From: Anaerolineales bacterium UBA7227
GTDB lineage: Bacteria; Chloroflexota; Anaerolineae; Anaerolineales; Villigracilaceae
Assembly (NCBI GenBank): GCA_002473085.1
Contig: DKTP01000112.1
Location: 1-31,972 of the forward strand
DNA length: 31,972 nucleotides
Direction: 5' to 3'
Shown: positions 24,048 to 31,831 of the stretch, piece after piece
Numbering within the stretch: the first letter of the stretch is position 1
How the letters are laid out: each line of letters starts with the position of its first letter
Notes under the pieces: generated by a model
The model's database searches: none
Told to the model about the DNA's origin: nothing
The model's input: the letters and a program-made list of their open reading frames with translations, nothing else
Position numbers and translations under genes: made by a program

Positions 24048-25277
24048 ATGACCAACCTCCTCTCCCGCATCCCCCTTTTCACCGACCTCCCCGAAACCGA
24101 ACTCGACCACCTCGTTCAGCGGCTGACCGTCATTGAGATTCAGCCCCGCGAAATCCTCTGCCGCGAAGGCGACCCGGGCGAGCATCTTTATGTCGTCGCG
24201 GACGGCGAACTGGAGATCCTGCGCGCGGCGGGACTTCCCGAGGAACTCCTCCTCAACGTCATCGGGCCGGGCGAATATCTCGGCGACATGGCGCTCATCA
24301 TGCCGGGCGGCCAGCGGACCGCCACCGTCCGCGCCCGCACCTCCGCCACCCTGCTGGCGATGAGCCGCCGCGAATTTGACGACCTCCTCAAGCAATATCC
24401 GATCCTCGCGTACTCGATGGTGCGCGTGTCCAGCGAGCGCCTGGACGCGACCAATGACGCCACGTTCCGCGACCTGACCGTCAAAAACCGTCAGCTGCAA
24501 GAGGCATACGACGAACTGAAAACCGCGCATGAGCAACTCGTCGAGAAAGAACGCCTCGAACGCGAACTTCAGGTGGCCGCCGAAATTCAGCTCAGCATCC
24601 TGCCCGACGTCCTCCCGACCCATCCCTGCTTCGACTTCGGCGCGCGCATTGACCCGGCCCGCCAGGTCGGCGGCGATTTCTACGACGTCATCTCCCTCGC
24701 CGACGACAAGGTCGCCGTCCTCATCGGCGACGTGGCCGACAAAGGCGTCCCGTCCGCCATCTTCATGGCGCGGGTCCACGCCCTCATCACTTCCGCGATG
24801 GACGCCCATCCTGCCCCCGAGCGCGTGCTTCAAAAAGTCAACAAGCACATCACGCGCCTCGAAAAATCCACGCAGTTTGTGACCGCCCTCTATGGGATTC
24901 TGGACTGCGCCTCGGGCTTCTTCGACTACGCCCGCGCGGGACACGAACCCCCGCTTCTCCTCAACGCTGACGGGGTCCAGCGCCTCTCTCACAGACCTGG
25001 GATGGCCCTCGGCCTCTGGGACGACATTTCGCTCGACGTTGGCCGCGTCCGCCTCGACAAGGGTTCGTCCCTGCTCCTCTTCACCGACGGCCTGACCGAC
25101 TGCCGCAATCCCGCGGGCGAGGCCTTCGGTTTGGAACGCATCCAGGACGCTTTCCTGGCGTTGCGCGGCCTGTCTGCTCAGGAAGTCTGCGACAGCCTGC
25201 TGAAGACCTTGGTGGATTACCAGCAAGGCTCGAAACAGGACGATGACGTGACATTGGTGGCGATCCATGTCTCGTAG
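24048..25277 (+). CDS. cyclic-nucleotide-binding domain fused to SpoIIE-type PP2C phosphatase
   Basis: A 409-residue signalling protein. N-terminal CRP-like cNMP-binding fold (about 5-125) with the phosphate-binding cassette GEYLGDMALIMPGGQRTATV (75-94), where the usual GE is GD. Then a coiled-coil helix (about 145-185, rich in Glu, Leu and Lys) of the signalling-helix type, and a SpoIIE/RsbU Ser/Thr phosphatase (about 190-409). Metal-binding acids are seen in VGGDFYD (D210), LIGDVADKG (D228), LLFTDGLTD and the final QDDDVTLVAI, so it should be active. Such proteins dephosphorylate anti-sigma antagonists in response to a ligand. No sigma or anti-sigma gene is in the window. The ATG at 24048 is used since the fold begins there, although its ribosome site is weak; a TTG at 24018 is in frame. 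Confidence 0.87.
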   Translation: MTNLLSRIPLFTDLPETELDHLVQRLTVIEIQPREILCREGDPGEHLYVVADGELEILRAAGLPEELLLNVIGPGEYLGDMALIMPGGQRTATVRARTSATLLAMSRREFDDLLKQYPILAYSMVRVSSERLDATNDATFRDLTVKNRQLQEAYDELKTAHEQLVEKERLERELQVAAEIQLSILPDVLPTHPCFDFGARIDPARQVGGDFYDVISLADDKVAVLIGDVADKGVPSAIFMARVHALITSAMDAHPAPERVLQKVNKHITRLEKSTQFVTALYGILDCASGFFDYARAGHEPPLLLNADGVQRLSHRPGMALGLWDDISLDVGRVRLDKGSSLLLFTDGLTDCRNPAGEAFGLERIQDAFLALRGLSAQEVCDSLLKTLVDYQQGSKQDDDVTLVAIHVS

Positions 25278-25296
25278 CGCAAATTGCCAATTTACG

Positions 25297-26439
25297 TTAC
25301 GCTTTTTCCAGCGCCTGCCTCAAATCTGCCAGCAAGTCTTCCACGTTCTCGATCCCGACGGATAAGCGGACCAGGGACGGGTCCACGTCCAGCTGCGAGC
25401 CAGCCACGGAGAGATGCGTCATCGCCGCGGGGACCTCGATCAGCGATTCCACGCCGCCGAGCGACTCCGCCAGCGCGAACAATTCCGTGGACTCCACCAG
25501 CCTGACCGCGGCCTCGTGTCCGCCTTTGACGAGGAACGAGATCATCCCGCCGCCGTTCTTCATTTGGCGTCGGGCGAGTTGATTTTGCGGATGGCTTTCG
25601 TGGTACGGGTAATACACCTTCTCCACTTTCGGATGCGCCGCCAGAAAGTCCACAATTGCCGACGCGTTTTCCGCGTGACGTTCCATTCGCAGGGGGAGCG
25701 TCTTGATCCCGCGCAGGACGAGGAACGAGTCCATCGGTCCCAATATGGCGCCGACCGCGTTTTGCAGGAAGTAAAGTCTCTCGGCCAGGTCCTTGTCCTT
25801 GACGACGATCGCGCCGCCGACCACGTCCGAATGGCCGCTGAGGTATTTCGTCATCGAGTGGACGACGATGTCCGCGCCCAGTTCGAGCGGACGCTGGAGG
25901 TAGGGCGTGGCGAAGGTGTTGTCCACCGCCAGCAGCGGACGGTTCGGGTGCGAGTGGACGATCTCCGCCACGGCGCGGATGTCGGTGACGCGCATCAGCG
26001 GGTTGGTCGGCGTCTCGAGCCAGACCAGCCGCGTGGACGGGGTCAACGCGTCGGCGACCGATTCAGGATCGGTCGTGTCGGCAAACGTAAAGTCGAGGGA
26101 GAAGCGGCGCAGCACTTTGTCGAAGAGACGGAAGGTCCCGCCGTACACGTCGTTCCCCGCCAGGACGTGCGCGCCCGAGTCGAGCAGGCGGAGGACGGTG
26201 TCGGTGGCGGCCAGTCCCGAGGCGAAGGCCAGCCCGAAGTTCCCGCCTTCGAGCGCGGCGAGACAATCCTGCAAGGCCTTGCGCGTGGGATTCATCGTGC
26301 GCGAATATTCATATCCCTGGCGCGGCCTGCCGACGCCGTCCTGCTTGTAAGTGGACGTGAAGTAGACGGGCGTCATCACCGCGCCGTTGTTGGGATCGGG
26401 CTCCTGCCCTGCATGGATGGCTAGAGTTTCGAATTTCAT
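25297..26439 (-). CDS. cystathionine gamma-synthase/gamma-lyase family PLP enzyme
   Basis: A 380-residue Cys/Met-metabolism PLP enzyme. The ATG at 26439 has CAGGAG just upstream and gives the family start (KFETLAIHAGQEPDP); longer frames upstream run through the divergent gene. Seen: YSRTMNPTR (46-54, PLP phosphate contact from the neighbouring subunit), FASGLAAT (72-79), LETPTNPL (141-148), AVDNTFATPY with D173, and the PLP Lys K198 in HSMTKYLSGHSD. It either makes cystathionine from an activated homoserine or cleaves it; motif-level reading does not separate CGS from CGL. It is convergent with the phosphatase gene (19 nt apart) and divergent from the deacetylase gene (66 nt). Confidence 0.92.
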   Translation of the reverse strand: MKFETLAIHAGQEPDPNNGAVMTPVYFTSTYKQDGVGRPRQGYEYSRTMNPTRKALQDCLAALEGGNFGLAFASGLAATDTVLRLLDSGAHVLAGNDVYGGTFRLFDKVLRRFSLDFTFADTTDPESVADALTPSTRLVWLETPTNPLMRVTDIRAVAEIVHSHPNRPLLAVDNTFATPYLQRPLELGADIVVHSMTKYLSGHSDVVGGAIVVKDKDLAERLYFLQNAVGAILGPMDSFLVLRGIKTLPLRMERHAENASAIVDFLAAHPKVEKVYYPYHESHPQNQLARRQMKNGGGMISFLVKGGHEAAVRLVESTELFALAESLGGVESLIEVPAAMTHLSVAGSQLDVDPSLVRLSVGIENVEDLLADLRQALEKA

Positions 26440-26505
26440 TTTGCTCCTGTAAAATTTATTCTGGATGCGATGTCTAACGGACAGACAATCATTATACGAG
26501 GAAAC

Positions 26506-27351
26506 ATGACAAAAACAATTCTTGCAGTTTTGGCTCATCCCGACGACGAGTCGTTCGGACTCGGCGGGACGCTGGCGTTGTATGCCAGGCGCGGTTACGA
26601 CACCTATCTTGCCTGCGCCACGCGCGGCGAAGCGGGGACCGTGGACGAGGAAAGCCTGCGCGGTTTTAAAGATACCGCCTCGCTGCGTTCCGCCGAACTC
26701 GATTGCGCCGCGTCGCATCTCGGTTTGAAGGACGTCATCTATCTCGGCTACCGCGACTCGGGCATGCCAGGCTCGGCGGACAACAAACATCCCGACGCGC
26801 AGATCAACCATTCGCTCGACGAGGTGGCGGGACGCGTCGTCAAGATCATCCGCGAACTCAAACCCGACGTCGTCCTGACCTTCGACCCGATTGGCGGATA
26901 CAAACATCCCGACCACATCCACATCCACAAGGCGACTGTCCTCGCGTTCGAACGGGCGAACGACGCCTCCTTCCACCCCGAAGCGGGCGCGCCGTTCCAG
27001 CCGAGCGTTCTCTACTTTCAGGTCTTCCCGCGCTGGTTCCTGAAAGTGATGACGCGCGTCATGCCGATCTTCGGCAAGGACCCCGCCAAGTGGGGACGCA
27101 ACGGCGACATCAATCTAAAGGAATTGGCGGACGTGGACTTCCCCGTCCATGTGCGGTTGGACATCCGCTCGGTCGCGGAGATCAAGCAGGAGGCGGGAGC
27201 CTGCCACTCGTCGCAGGGCGGGGGACAGATGCGGCGCGGACTGATGGGCTTTGTGACGCGCGTCTTCGGCGAACACGAAGATTACATGCGCGCCTGGCCG
27301 CCCGTGGACGGGAACTTCAAACGCCTCGGCGACCTGTTTGACGGAATTTAG
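26506..27351 (+). CDS. PIG-L/MshB-type zinc-dependent N-deacetylase
   Basis: A 281-residue LmbE-like protein. Zinc-site motifs are AHPDDE (10-15; H11 and D14) and HPDH (134-137; H137), with D13 as the likely base, so the active site is complete. TRGEAGT (39-45) and YLGYRDSGM (79-87) place it with the MshB/Mca and BshB-like enzymes, which remove acetyl from GlcNAc-inositol or glycoside thiol precursors or cleave thiol conjugates. AGGAA precedes the ATG at 26506; an in-frame ATG at 26470 lacks such a site. Divergence from a cysteine-pathway gene fits, but does not prove, a thiol-metabolism role. Substrate unknown. Confidence 0.88.
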   Translation: MTKTILAVLAHPDDESFGLGGTLALYARRGYDTYLACATRGEAGTVDEESLRGFKDTASLRSAELDCAASHLGLKDVIYLGYRDSGMPGSADNKHPDAQINHSLDEVAGRVVKIIRELKPDVVLTFDPIGGYKHPDHIHIHKATVLAFERANDASFHPEAGAPFQPSVLYFQVFPRWFLKVMTRVMPIFGKDPAKWGRNGDINLKELADVDFPVHVRLDIRSVAEIKQEAGACHSSQGGGQMRRGLMGFVTRVFGEHEDYMRAWPPVDGNFKRLGDLFDGI

Positions 27352-27462
27352 CCGTGCCGTCAAAATTTGCCGCAACGAGCGCGAAGCATCCTCGAATTTC
27401 TTCGCGGCCTTCGCGGGCTTCGCGGTTCAATTGAGCACGGCAATCACCCGCTCCTTCTCTCT

Positions 27463-27610
27463 ATGGCAGTAGCAAAATCGCTTGACAAGTTAGCCGAAAT
27501 GGAACGCGAATAGCGCGAGTGGGCGAATTTCGCGAATTTTCTTGGGCTTTTTCGCGTCATTCGCAAATTCGCGGCATTCGCGATGAAAATCCTCAGACTT
27601 TGCTAGCCAT
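27463..27610. repeat. foldback (MITE-like) element, copy B
   Basis: A 148-bp relative of the element at 13824-13964. Left end ATGGCAGTAGCAAA; the right end on the other strand reads ATGGCTAGCAAAG with two bases lost. Shared interior words include CGCTTGACAAGTT and ATGGAACGCGAATAGCGCGA. It ends 20 nt before the -35 box of the leader-peptide promoter. Upstream of it (27352-27462) only short inverted words (CTTCGCGG, and GCCGTGC paired with GCACGGC) are seen. Confidence 0.7.
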
Positions 27611-27630
27611 GCTCCTTCTCTCGGAATTTC

Positions 27631-27659
27631 TTGACGCGCCTTTCTCGCGGTGGTATCCT
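27631..27659 (+). promoter_or_regulatory. near-consensus promoter of the leader peptide and aminotransferase transcript
   Basis: TTGACG (27631-27636), 17-nt spacer, TATCCT (27654-27659), with TG at 27651-27652 making an extended -10. This is the best -35/-10 pair in the window. Transcription would start at about 27666-27668, i.e. at or next to the ATG of the 31-codon leader ORF. Confidence 0.7.
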
Positions 27660-27667
27660 TGCGCCCA

Positions 27668-27763
27668 ATGTTCAGCCAGTTGACCGTCAACGCCAACGAC
27701 AATAATCCCCTCGCCGATCGCGGGCAGGGACGTTGGCGCTTTTTCAAGCAGGAGCAGGCTTAA
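27668..27763 (+). CDS. 31-residue Asn-rich leader peptide of a transcription attenuator
   Basis: A 31-codon ORF beginning at or next to the predicted transcript start and ending 11 nt before a strong terminator. It has no ribosome site, consistent with leaderless translation. Codons 8-13 read Asn-Ala-Asn-Asp-Asn-Asn, four Asn in six codons; codons 23-26 are Trp-Arg-Phe-Phe. The Asn run lies on strand 1 and its adjoining bulge in a set of competing stems (27691-27798), where a stalled ribosome would free strand 2. The peptide itself probably has no function beyond being translated. The sensing of Asn-tRNA charging is an inference from codon position; Trp or Phe sensing is a weaker alternative because those codons lie on or after strand 2. 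Confidence 0.6.
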   Translation: MFSQLTVNANDNNPLADRGQGRWRFFKQEQA

Positions 27764-27798
27764 TCCACCCGACCAACGCCCCGAATTGTCGGGGCGTT
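27691..27798 (+). promoter_or_regulatory. attenuator RNA with three mutually exclusive stems
   Basis: Stem 1:2 is CGCCAACG (27691-27698) with CGTTGGCG (27731-27738), a perfect 8 bp extended inside by TCCC with GGGA. Stem 2:3 (antiterminator) is GGGACGTTGG (27727-27736) with CCAACGCCCC (27773-27782), 9 of 10 pairs. Stem 3:4 is the terminator (27775-27784 with 27789-27798). Strands 2 and 3 each take part in two stems, so only alternative sets can form. The stems were found by eye; energies were not computed. Confidence 0.6.
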
Positions 27799-27801
27799 TT
27801 T
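27775..27801 (+). terminator. intrinsic terminator between leader peptide and aminotransferase gene
   Basis: Perfect 10-bp stem AACGCCCCGA and TCGGGGCGTT with tetraloop ATTG, then a run of five Ts. It lies in the 5' leader of the aminotransferase, not after an annotated gene, which is why an attenuation role is proposed. Confidence 0.85.
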
Positions 27802-27863
27802 GTAATTTGCTCTTGTTCAATCTCGGAAGAGGAAACGAGGGCGAGGGTAAGAGGAGACAGTCC

Positions 27864-29165
27864 ATGATTTCCAACGCCACCCCGGTTTTCGCGGTTGACG
27901 AGAAGAATCTCGTCCCCGTCAGCGGGCATTTGCGCGAGATGACGGACATCCCGCCTTCGCGCATGTTCCTGATCAACAAGTCGTTGAAGGTCTATGCGGA
28001 GAGGAATCCAGGCGCGCCGATCTTCGACGCTTCGCAGGGCGACGGCGGCGCGTCGCTGCCTGGCGTCCCGAAGGCGATCCTGGAGCGCGCCGCGCGGCTT
28101 CAGATCGAGCGCGGGACGGCGTACGATATGCCCTTCGGCACGGACGCGTATCGGAAATCCGTCGTCGAGCAGTATTGGAAGTTGGATCCTTCGTCGGGAT
28201 GGGGGCCTGTCAACGTGCTGGGGACTGCGGGCGGACGCGACGCGCTCGTCAAGGCGTATCAAGCCATGCTTGCGTTGGGCTACGGGCGGACGGGCGACGC
28301 GGTGATGGTCTCGCGTGTCCCGTGGATCTCGTACAACTGGGGGCCGTACGGCGTCGGCGCAAACGTATTGTGGACGCCTGGCGACCCCGCGCAGGGTTGG
28401 GCGTATTCCGAAGACGCGATCCGTGCCAGCGTCCAGTTTGCCGAGGCGAGGGGACGGAAGGTCGCGGGCCTGGTCGTCACCAATCCCGATAATCCCACTG
28501 GCTCGACCGTCGCCGTCGAGAAGCAGGTCTCGCTCGCCAAGTCCGCGCTCGAAGCGGGAGTCGCCTTCGTCCTGTTCGATTGGATGTACCACTATGTGAC
28601 CGACGAGTCGCCGATGGACTTGAATTCTTTCCTGAAATTCTTCACGTCCGAGGAGCGCAAACGGATCATGTTCCTGGACGGGATCACGAAGTCGCTGGGC
28701 GCGTCGAACGTCCGCAACTGCCACCTGCTGGCGGACGAGAGCGTGGTCAAGTTCATCACGGCGCGGGCCTCGCACACCGTCATGCCGTCGTTCTATTCGC
28801 TGGCTGTGGCGATGGCCGCCTACGAGATGGGATTCGCCGAAGCCGCGCGGGGCGTCGTCGAGCCGACCAACGCCAGCCGCGTCGTGTTGAAAAAACTCCT
28901 GTCCGAGAGCGGACTCCAGCACATCATTGGCAAAGGCTATTATGCCTTCGTCAACGTCGGCGAATTCCTGCGTGTAAAAGGCTGGGCGGACAGCGAACCG
29001 CTCGGACAATATCTCGCCGAAAACCACGGCGTCGCCATCGTCCCTGGCGCGTTCTTCTCTCCCTTCGGCGGCGATTGGATCCGCTTCTCGTACGCCACGC
29101 CCGTCGAGCGGACGGTGGGCGCGTTTGGGAGGTTGGTGGAGGGGTTGGAGGGGTTGAAAGGATAA
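27864..29165 (+). CDS. class I/II PLP aminotransferase (aspartate aminotransferase-like)
   Basis: A 433-residue fold-type I aminotransferase. The ATG at 27864 has AGAGGAGA (27851-27858) as ribosome site; an in-frame TTG at 27786 lies inside the terminator and is rejected. Seen: PLP-contact TAGGRDALVKAYQ (121-133), NPDNPTG (207-213), D239 in LFDWMYHY, Schiff-base Lys K276 in LDGITKSLGASN, and the carboxylate-binding Arg R407 in WIRFSYAT. The substrate is not readable from sequence. The gene lies behind a leader with an Asn-rich peptide and terminator, suggesting control by Asn/Asp supply; an aspartate- or asparagine-linked transaminase would fit (inference). It is convergent with the restriction-type gene to the right. 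Confidence 0.9.
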   Translation: MISNATPVFAVDEKNLVPVSGHLREMTDIPPSRMFLINKSLKVYAERNPGAPIFDASQGDGGASLPGVPKAILERAARLQIERGTAYDMPFGTDAYRKSVVEQYWKLDPSSGWGPVNVLGTAGGRDALVKAYQAMLALGYGRTGDAVMVSRVPWISYNWGPYGVGANVLWTPGDPAQGWAYSEDAIRASVQFAEARGRKVAGLVVTNPDNPTGSTVAVEKQVSLAKSALEAGVAFVLFDWMYHYVTDESPMDLNSFLKFFTSEERKRIMFLDGITKSLGASNVRNCHLLADESVVKFITARASHTVMPSFYSLAVAMAAYEMGFAEAARGVVEPTNASRVVLKKLLSESGLQHIIGKGYYAFVNVGEFLRVKGWADSEPLGQYLAENHGVAIVPGAFFSPFGGDWIRFSYATPVERTVGAFGRLVEGLEGLKG

Positions 29166-29201
29166 AACTCCGTGGACGGATTACGCGGATTTCACGGAGT
29201 T
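29166..29201. terminator. hairpin between convergent aminotransferase and Res genes
   Basis: Perfect 9-bp stem AACTCCGTG (29166-29174) and CACGGAGTT (29193-29201) with an 18-nt loop, beginning just after the aminotransferase stop. There is no T-tract, so it may be a short repeat rather than a true terminator. Confidence 0.35.
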
Positions 29202-29225
29202 GCGCGGAAATCCATACAAGTTCCG

Positions 29226-31796
29226 TTAATTCAGCGCAGATTCCAAGTTTTCCCTGAAAACATTTTCGTCTTCGTTGTTGTAGAACGGCACGCCGATAAG
29301 ACTGTATTTTGGATCTTTGAGTTCCAAAATCCTGTTTCCGAATTCCCGTTTGATCTCTTTCAGGAAAATTTCCTTCCAGCGGTCTTTATCGGTGAGATGC
29401 GCGCCTTTCGGCTCGATGAAAAGTTGATAGGTCAGGGACTTTCCATCTTTCTCGTGCAGGAAAAGGACAAAATCGGGCTGGAAGGTTGCGCCGTCTGAAA
29501 AGTTGTAAATGGCAAAATGTCCTTCGTTGCGGAGGAGATAGATATGTTCGTATCGCTCTTTCAATTTTTCGATGTGCCTGTCCAACATGCGGACGAAGGC
29601 TTTTTCCTCGCTTGTTCCGTAAATGGTGTTGAAGGCAAACCAGTCTTTTGCCTTGAAGTCGTGTTCGAACTGCAGGTCTTCCCTGCCGCGTTCGTTGTCC
29701 TTTGAAAATTTCAAAGTTTTATCGTAAAAGACTTCGTGGATGCGGGAAGACATAAATTCTCTTGAGCCTTCGTATTCGGTAATTTGCCCGCGAATTTCAG
29801 TTTCGATTTGCTCCAGAAGTTCGAGCATGGCGGAAAGATGCTCGGCGCGGTTTTCCTCCAGGTTATACAAGTTGCCTTGAAAGGTGATTTCCAGCCCGCC
29901 GAGATATTCTTTTGAGACGATGAAATTGCTTATGGACGGAAGGTTGGGAAAATATTTCTGGATGTTGGCAAAGGTGAAGAACGGGTTTCTGGCGATGGCG
30001 GAACGGACGATGTTTGGATTGATGTCCTTTACCGCCACATCTTTCGGCTGGTAATCTTTGATGACGGGTTCGTATTTGCCTCCAGCAAGGACGGCTTCCG
30101 CGCCGCCGTGACCCGTGGCGATGACGTGGACATGGTTCCTTTTCTTCACGCCTAAATCGGCAAACGACCTGACGCGCCGATAGTCTTTTTCGATTGCCTT
30201 GTTGGTGTAGATCAAACCGAATTTGTAAAATTTCGTTTTCTTGAACGAGTCTTTGAGTTTTAACTCTCGCGTGACTTCGTTTTCGTCCATGACTCCCTGC
30301 GCGACCAACGCCTGCTGAATTTCGGCAATGTAACGGTGATCGTTGATGCTGTGGTAGTGTAATTCCTCGATGACGCGCAATTCGTGGTCAAGGTCGCCGT
30401 CGAATTTTCGGCGGAAGCGGTCGGGATTGTTCGGCAGGGTGAACGGGAAATAGCGCGCCCCGCGCCCGATCAACTGCGCTTCGGACTGGGTCGTTGTTCC
30501 GATCTTTGCCCTGCCTGTATCGCGCGGCTCGTAACAGCGGACAATATCGAACAGGTTCAGCACGTCCCAGCCTTCGTTGAGTTTTTGCACGGCGAAGATG
30601 GCGCGGATGCGGTTGTTCCTGTCCTCCAGCGTGTTGACCAGGATTTGGTAATTTTCCTTCTCCGCCTCGTCGTTGACGGACAGGCAGAAATCCTCGTGAA
30701 ATTCCCGCTTCAGCCTTTCCGCCAATTGGTCATCATTGATTTTGTTTTCTTCAAAGAAACGGAACGCGCGCTGGATGATGGGGATATTTGACCTGCGGAT
30801 TTTGGCAATGCTCTTCGCGTTCAATGTTTCGATGATTTTATGGAAGTTGGCTTTGTTCTCCTGCGATTGGGCGATGGTTCTCTGCGCTTTGAACAAAATG
30901 ACGGGTTTCAAATTGATGCGATACTTTGCGGCGACTTCCCTTTTGTACTGGCTGAGAATCAAGGCTTGGACGATGCGCTCGTCCAGGTCGAAGTCGGAAT
31001 AGACCAATGTCACGTCTTTCGAAAACTTGTCGTTGCGGAATTCGGGCAAATCGTAGCGGAAGATGACTTTATTGCGATACTTCTCCGCCATCGCTGGATG
31101 GGAGAAGTCGTGCGTGGCGGTGAATTCGAGCAGGAGATTCTCCCTGTTTTGCTCGAAGATTCTTTGGACGGTGTTTTCCCAACTCTCGAACATCTCCATT
31201 GCAGACTTGGTCGCCACGTTCATGTGATGCGCTTCGTCGGCGATCAAGACAATTTTATGTTTGCGGAAGTCTTCGTAGGTGACGGCGTTCTCTTTCTGGT
31301 TGGTCAGGTCGGAATGCAGTTTTTGAATGGTGGTGAAGCAGATATTGATCTCGTTCGGGTTGACGCCTTCGAAGTTTTCGACGGGCTGGACGCGCACGCG
31401 GCGGTTTCCAATCGTGATTTCCTGCTGGAAAAGGTACTTGATCGAAGCGGGGTTGAGAAAATTGTCCTTGGTCTTTTCGATGATATTGGTTGAGTTGACG
31501 AAGAAAAGGAAGTTTCGATACCCCTGTTCATACAGATACAAAATGAGACCCGCCATGATGAGCGTTTTGCCGCTGCCCGTCGCCATGTTGAAAAGAAAGT
31601 GCAGCGGAAAGGATTTGCCTGGGAAATCATTTTTGTGGCAATGAAAGAAGCGCGCAAAGGCTTCCACTTGATAGCCGCGCAACTCAAAATTCGGGTTGAG
31701 ATTCAATTTCACAGAGTCGGGAATTTCTTTTCGCAACCCGCCAAACTGTGAAAAAGCATCCAGCGATTGGTAAAGGAATTTTGTGTCAGAATTCAT
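29226..31796 (-). CDS. type III restriction enzyme Res-like subunit (DEAD/DEAH helicase plus nuclease)
   Basis: An 856-residue protein from the ATG at 31796, which has AGGA 9 nt upstream; in-frame ATGs at 31814 and 31829 have no site. N-terminal superfamily 2 helicase: Walker A ATGSGKT (72-78), DEAH at 187-190 in IADEAHHM, FTATHDF (motif III-like), and the C-terminal helicase lobe with LNEGWDVLN and QLIGRGARY. The C-terminus has a PD-(D/E)xK nuclease signature: D775 in FQPDFVLFL, E795 and K797 in FIEPKGAH. This is the layout of type III restriction Res subunits, which translocate on DNA and cut it. No Mod methyltransferase is in the window; it would have to lie to the right. Codon use is more AT-rich than the genome-typical genes, in line with a mobile defence gene. 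Confidence 0.88.
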   Translation of the reverse strand: MNSDTKFLYQSLDAFSQFGGLRKEIPDSVKLNLNPNFELRGYQVEAFARFFHCHKNDFPGKSFPLHFLFNMATGSGKTLIMAGLILYLYEQGYRNFLFFVNSTNIIEKTKDNFLNPASIKYLFQQEITIGNRRVRVQPVENFEGVNPNEINICFTTIQKLHSDLTNQKENAVTYEDFRKHKIVLIADEAHHMNVATKSAMEMFESWENTVQRIFEQNRENLLLEFTATHDFSHPAMAEKYRNKVIFRYDLPEFRNDKFSKDVTLVYSDFDLDERIVQALILSQYKREVAAKYRINLKPVILFKAQRTIAQSQENKANFHKIIETLNAKSIAKIRRSNIPIIQRAFRFFEENKINDDQLAERLKREFHEDFCLSVNDEAEKENYQILVNTLEDRNNRIRAIFAVQKLNEGWDVLNLFDIVRCYEPRDTGRAKIGTTTQSEAQLIGRGARYFPFTLPNNPDRFRRKFDGDLDHELRVIEELHYHSINDHRYIAEIQQALVAQGVMDENEVTRELKLKDSFKKTKFYKFGLIYTNKAIEKDYRRVRSFADLGVKKRNHVHVIATGHGGAEAVLAGGKYEPVIKDYQPKDVAVKDINPNIVRSAIARNPFFTFANIQKYFPNLPSISNFIVSKEYLGGLEITFQGNLYNLEENRAEHLSAMLELLEQIETEIRGQITEYEGSREFMSSRIHEVFYDKTLKFSKDNERGREDLQFEHDFKAKDWFAFNTIYGTSEEKAFVRMLDRHIEKLKERYEHIYLLRNEGHFAIYNFSDGATFQPDFVLFLHEKDGKSLTYQLFIEPKGAHLTDKDRWKEIFLKEIKREFGNRILELKDPKYSLIGVPFYNNEDENVFRENLESALN

Positions 31797-31831
31797 CTTG
31801 AGAAATCCTATCATTACAAATTCGAGCATTC

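Noticed and set aside
25266..25312. A weak hairpin between the phosphatase and the cystathionine enzyme genes
   Set aside because: Only a 5-bp stem plus a second 4-bp stem with an uneven internal loop; too weak to call a terminator.
27645..27665. GGTGGTATCC, resembling the T-box consensus, upstream of the attenuator
   Set aside because: It overlaps the -10 box of the promoter (so is not in the transcript) and the 14-base T-box core is not matched; no specifier-loop structure precedes it.
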